From Lonicera japonica (Eukaryota; Streptophyta; Magnoliopsida; Dipsacales; Caprifoliaceae), in contig CM038466.1 of the NCBI GenBank assembly GCA_021464415.1, positions 29,790,833 to 29,854,832 on the forward strand: a stretch of 64,000 bases of DNA, given 5' to 3'. Under the pieces are notes generated by a model. The model did not search any database, was not told the DNA's origin, and saw only the letters and a list, made by a program, of their open reading frames with translations. The stretch's first letter is position 1; each line of letters opens with the position of its first letter. This document shows positions 59,266 to 64,000 of the stretch, one piece after another. The position numbers were made by a program, and so were the translations under genes.

Positions 59266-60719
59266 AGAGACGGTTGGCTGTGCGTCCATCAATGGTAGAA
59301 ATTGGAAGGTTAGAAAAGACGGGTTCATTTGGAGATGTCACTTTATTACAGTTAGAAGTCTTACGAAGATGCCCTCATTTTGGTAAGGATGAAGTGCGGA
59401 TGAAAGGGGGAGAGAAAGAAAGGTAAGTAAAAAACCCTAGAGATAATGGAGTAAAAAAAGAATCACGTGTGTTTTATGTGGGAAGAAAAGATGGGAAAGA
59501 GAAAAAAGACGCGTGATAGAAGACGGTTTGTAAACCGACACGTAAAAAACGGGAGAGAGTGAATTTCAAGTTGATGTATTCCACGTGGCGAATAATGGAG
59601 CCCCAGGAGGGCGTTTTACTTAATAGTAATAGATTAGTTATATGATTTTGTGTTAAGAAAGTGCATAGTAATTTAAATTTTTTTGAGAAGACTGAATTTA
59701 GAATATCTGGTGAGATTATTTTATTTTTATTTTTATTTTTATCTCTATTCAGTGGGATTATTAGATTTTAGTTTTTTAATATTTCCTTTGATTACATATT
59801 TTTTGATGCTAAAAAATTGTATGACATTTTTTTAGGGTATCTCTATTGGCAGTGCACACAAATCATTTTGCACTCCAAAATACATTACTAGCGTAAATAA
59901 AGAGTCTCCAAAAATGTGAGAAAAAGTGTCCCTGAAGATCATTTTAAAGTGCAAAATCATGATATTTAATTTTTAGAGTGGTAATAAGAATACCTTTTTC
60001 TTATTCTAAATACAGCTTTTTATACTTTTAAAAGTGCAATTATTTTCGTCCAAAGAGTATAAAAAAATAATATTTATTTGCGTACAGAGTTTGTAGGAAT
60101 AAAAGATTTCACCCCCAAAAGAATGAACATGAACAAAAGATGTTGGACGGAGAAAAGCATCCCTAAATCTTCTCGTTTTCTTTATCTTATTATTTATGAG
60201 ATTGGTGTGCGACTTAAAAGTTATAATAAAAAAAATAGGGCAGTGATCATTACACCCATCAAAACACTCTCTAACATTTTAACATTGGCTCAACATAGTA
60301 GTACCGAGTAAACATGTACATATTTAATGTTGATACTATTGCACCAACTCAATGTATTCTTTTGTTATTAAATAATGGATCAACTCATATACATCGAATA
60401 AATGCATACATACTCCATGCAATAAAACATAACAAATAAAATAAAATATTACCAAATATTTTAGCGTATAATTAGTGTTCCCTTAAAAAATAGACGAATG
60501 TCTGCCATTACCATTTATATTTTTGCTTGGTTTTTACTTTTCACCCCTTATAGAAGTGAAAAAGATAGAATGAGGATTTTTTATAGAGGATCATTCGTCA
60601 TTTGTGGGAGGAGAGAGAGGGAGAAATCTTTTAATTCCCAAGCCAAAAAGCCCTTTTTCTCTCAAACATTTTTCAATTCTCTCTCTCTGTATATATATAT
60701 ATATCTTGGGTTGACAATA
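59266..60719 (+). promoter_or_regulatory. Upstream region of the acyltransferase gene
   Basis: Between the solo LTR and the first ATG. The last ~80 bp are a CT-rich tract and a (TA)n run (about 60670-60705), as in many plant 5' UTRs. A clear TATA box was not fixed. No other gene is seen in this 1.4 kb. Confidence 0.45.
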
Positions 60720-63700
60720 ATGTCGATCAATGAGGAAACAACAGAAGATTTATACGGCCATTCATTTGGGAACTTGAAGAAAAGGATGAAAGATCGAACC
60801 AAAGTATATATATTATATTATGATACGATGATGATTGTATTGTCTTTCAAAATTTTAATTTGTTAGCGGTTTTTGATAGTTTTGAATTTTTTTTGTTACG
60901 ATAGAAAGTGGCACAAACGAAGGAGAAAACGAAGGAGATATTGTCCAAACAAGCTCTTAAGATTGCTAAACAGGCCGAAGAGCATGAACGTTTCATCAAC
61001 AAGGTATCCGCTATAGTTTTTGAATCTTAAAAATATATAAATAGATAAAGAATTGTGCCAATTATATTACAATCTAATAAATATATATATATATATATAT
61101 ATCTTTTATTATATGATAAGTTATGAAATTATCCTTCACAGTGCTTGTGCCAGGACATCAACAAGTATATATTGACTTTGATATTTGTAAGAAAATTACA
61201 AAGTTACCTTCATGATTAAAGATAAGCACTACTGTAAATTTTCTAAGTTTTTTATAAAATAGCTTAGTTTGAGTTTTCATATTTAGGATAAATAATGTAA
61301 AAAATCGTAAATTGATATATTGTAAATTGTATATGTAATTTATAATTTGAGGGACAACCAAACTGAACAGACACTTACGCAATAAGCTGTTAACTCTATA
61401 TGGGTTAACCTCAATTTAGATTGGGTTATTTATTTCAGTTTATTGCAAGAATTAATGAATACTAACAAGTTACAAATTTAACTTAGTTCTTAAAAAATCA
61501 AGTAATGCAATTTAGAAGATGCTTGAAACTATATAATACATGAATATTATGTGAAGTTTCGCGGTAGGTACGTTTGTTCCCAAAATTGAAGGTCACGTTT
61601 TCTTTTTTAAGATTGCCTAAATTAAAAGTAATAGAATTTGGAGCATTCAACTCAAAATTAATTGGCAATGAGTGGAGTAACTCCTTATTCTTACACATGG
61701 CTTTTGGAGGACCCAATTTCCTAATGTGGGATTTAATTTAAATTCTCAACAAAAAGTTACATTTTCTTTTTTAGGATGAACCCAAATCACTAGTCGTGTT
61801 TTTTTTATCATAATGGACTAAATATAGTTGATAAGTTTTGGTTTTAGCCATCTATTATGTTGAAATTAGTATTTTTATCAGGATGTGAAAATGTCGAAAG
61901 TCAAAACATGATTCTTAATTTGGGCAGGCAAGTTCAATTTTTAGTTTAAACGGTCAAATTTGCTATTCATCATGCTGTCGTATAATGAAACTGTTCGATT
62001 AAATATGTTCATTCAACAGACAAGCCCAATTACATTGTGGTTACTTTCTGCATGTATCATTTCTTTTTCCGATGTTATTCAATACTTATTGTGTCATTTG
62101 AGGTATGTCGTTCAAATTTGTATTGAATAATTTTTTTGTTGTTGTTTACAGGTGACACATTTTTTGGGAGTTCTTGCATTTGGGTCATTTTGCTTTATTT
62201 TGGGTGCAAGTGAGTACATTAGTCTGACTGCAGAATCAATCACTATTTCGCATCATTAAACTGTTGTCAATGTTTATTAACGCGTTCTATTTATTCGCGA
62301 TTTTGTTGTTAACCAGGGCCACAGGATATCCGCTATGTATATTGTTTGTTCTACTTCATCTTTGTTCCTCTTCGATGGATTTATTACCGATACAAAAAAT
62401 GGCACTATTTTCTTTTGGTAAGCTCGGCCTAATCTCTAATAACTTGTTTCTACTTGTTCAGTACATTTGTCTATTTACTTGTCTAGTTTGTACTTTAGGC
62501 ATGGTTTGGAGCTTTGGAGTTTGCTATTTCCTAATGAAATTGGTAGTTTGTGTGGTAACTTTGTTGGTTGGCATTAGTATCTAAATTTCTACTTCCTATT
62601 GGGTGCTTAGTGCCTTTTAGAAATTTATGTAGGTGGCGTTTGGTAACTTTATGTTCTTCCGGTTTGCTTTAGAATAAGAAATTTGAAAATGTACATATGT
62701 AATTGGAATCCGTGCTGAGGACACCATCAACCCCCAGGTATTTCAAAAGGCATCTTATACTCTCAAACGCTGAAAAATATCCAACATCTTAACCATCCAA
62801 TCTTTAAATTGGTATATATTTGAGGATTCAAAAACCATTCCCCTATATTATATATATTTGAAAGAATGCAACATGAAAAACAATGTTGGTTGACATGCTT
62901 GTCACCTAAAGAAAATGAACACGACAACAAAAAAGGTACATTATGTTGAAATTACCTTTTTCATGCTTCTTTGAATGTTTGAAAGACAATTTTTTCTTAA
63001 TTTAGTGAAATCTAGCCCTTTCAGGATTCTTCATGTCTTCTACCTGAATCCAACATGAATCCATTATTAAATTAGTTTAAAAAATTAGACATGTCATGTC
63101 CTTATCTAGCCTAGTAAGATATTGTCCACTTTAGACATGAGACCTTATAGTTTTACTTTTTTCTTGAAAGACCTTATACTATGAAGGACTAGTAACCACG
63201 CATATATAGCATATCACTTTACAACACCCAGGTGATGTGGTATGGACACCCATCATAGTATATAGCCTATTAGCACCTACTGCAGTCACACTGAGGCACA
63301 TTCAGCAACCTGCCCACAATACTAGCTAAAGTCGTTACAAAACAGTTAGTGCATGGGTGTGTATCAAAGCTGAATTCTCACATGATTCTTTACTTCTAAT
63401 CTCACTTTTTCTTCAATCCAACCTTTTAAATTGTTAAATTTAACCTTTGACATTTTAATTTTAAAGTTTCATCTAGTACTTTAGTACATACAATAAAATG
63501 CCATAAATTGACCGTTGTAATGTCATACAGGATTTTTGCTACTACGCCAACACAATTTTCTTGGTTATGCTTCTGTTCTATCCTAGAAATGAAAAGCTTT
63601 TTATGGTTTCCTTCTCATTTGCAGAGGTAAGCAAATTGTCCGAACTTAATCTCTAATTGACTGTGACCTTTCTTTGCGTTTCGACGTACAACTTTCAATA

Positions 63701-63804
63701 CAAACTGCAGGGTCCACTAGCATGGGCATTGATTGTTTGGCGTTGTAGCTTAGTTTTCAGTTCCGTTGACAAATTAGTTAGCGTCCTCATACATCTTTTA
63801 CCTG
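60720..63804 (+). CDS. Glycerophosphocholine acyltransferase (GPCAT1/DUF2838), 5' half, six exons in window
   Basis: Exons: 60720-60803, 60905-61003, 62152-62209, 62317-62417, 63531-63626, 63711-63804; the gene runs off the right edge. All junctions are GT-AG and keep one frame (177 codons seen). Exon 1 starts [13 protein letters not shown]. Exon 2 has [11 protein letters not shown]. Exons 3-4 give [10 protein letters not shown] and [19 protein letters not shown]. Exon 5 begins DFCYYANT, and exon 6 gives [16 protein letters not shown]. These match the plant GPC acyltransferase family (Arabidopsis At5g35460 type). The enzyme transfers an acyl group from acyl-CoA to glycerophosphocholine, making lysophosphatidylcholine, probably in the ER membrane. 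Several hydrophobic segments in exons 3-6 fit a multi-pass membrane protein. Intron 1 could use ATAG|AAAG as its acceptor, which keeps the frame. No damage is seen. Confidence 0.92.
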
Positions 63805-64000
63805 GTGAGTTGTACCTCCTTTTCTTTTTCCTTCTGTATGGTCCTGCTGCTAATAGCAAATTTTTGTTCTAGCTTGATCAGAAAGCTTACATGATGGGTG
63901 CATTTGATTTACGTACACAGATCAAAATTCAATTCCATTGGAATTCATGTAAAACAAAACTTAGGGTAGAGGTGGTTCTGAAATCAGAAAGTACATAGAA
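63805..64000 (+). other. Intron 6 of the acyltransferase gene (start)
   Basis: Begins GTGAGTTG at 63805 in phase 1. No exon with a match to the family is seen before the window ends. Confidence 0.7.

Noticed and set aside
60498..60866. 122-codon plus-strand frame over the acyltransferase exon 1
   Set aside because: It includes 5' UTR and intron 1; the spliced model with family similarity is far better supported.

Overview
This is nuclear DNA of a flowering plant, most likely a eudicot. It is AT-rich and packed with plant LTR retrotransposons. It also holds an endogenous caulimovirid, a 5S-bearing Cassandra-type TRIM, and one intron-containing host gene whose exons use canonical plant GT-AG splice sites. 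The species cannot be told from the sequence.

Layout: (1) 235-4241 is a tandem array of a small non-autonomous LTR retroelement, with four LTRs and three internal segments. (2) About 6880-14350 is a decayed caulimovirid (petuvirus/florendovirus-like) on the minus strand. It is split by a 988-bp hAT-type element (8-bp target duplication) and a 1545-bp Mutator-like element (9-bp target duplication). (3) 14411-30619 is the 3' part of a Tekay/del chromovirus on the minus strand. Its LTR was hit by a truncated LINE, and the LINE was then hit by a full-length, apparently recent Athila-lineage element (15336-26943) with one intact 1848-codon gag-pol frame. (4) 30620-32147 is a lone Tat-type LTR that cuts off the chromovirus. 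(5) 32148-36700 is gene-poor AT-rich DNA with a small MITE-like element. (6) 36701-59265 is a chromovirus-type solo LTR containing a complete 19.1-kb Tat/Ogre-lineage element (37157-56242). (7) 60720 to the right edge is the 5' half of a glycerophosphocholine acyltransferase gene, the only convincing host gene.

The Tat/Ogre element is the most interesting part. Besides sense gag and pol it carries two genes on the opposite strand between pol and the 3' LTR. One has a plant-mobile-domain (PMD) signature and five exons; the other is a single long frame. The sense LTR promoter and both antisense promoters share one architecture: a cluster of the 12-bp palindrome TGTCGCGCGACA (or close variants), spaced mostly by about 20-22 or 31-32 bp, ending just upstream of a TATA box. 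A second, unrelated-looking Tat LTR (30620-32147) has TGTC...GACA dyads with other cores in the same place. This suggests a common regulator of sense and antisense transcription that I do not recognise from any described system. The large intron of the PMD gene consists almost entirely of a 68-bp minisatellite, itself split by the Cassandra element. A row of ten short hairpin-forming repeats precedes the 3' LTR.

Most copies are decayed. In the Tat element all five in-frame stops I found could come from single C-to-T changes, and both breaks in the sense gag-pol frame lie at runs of seven C.
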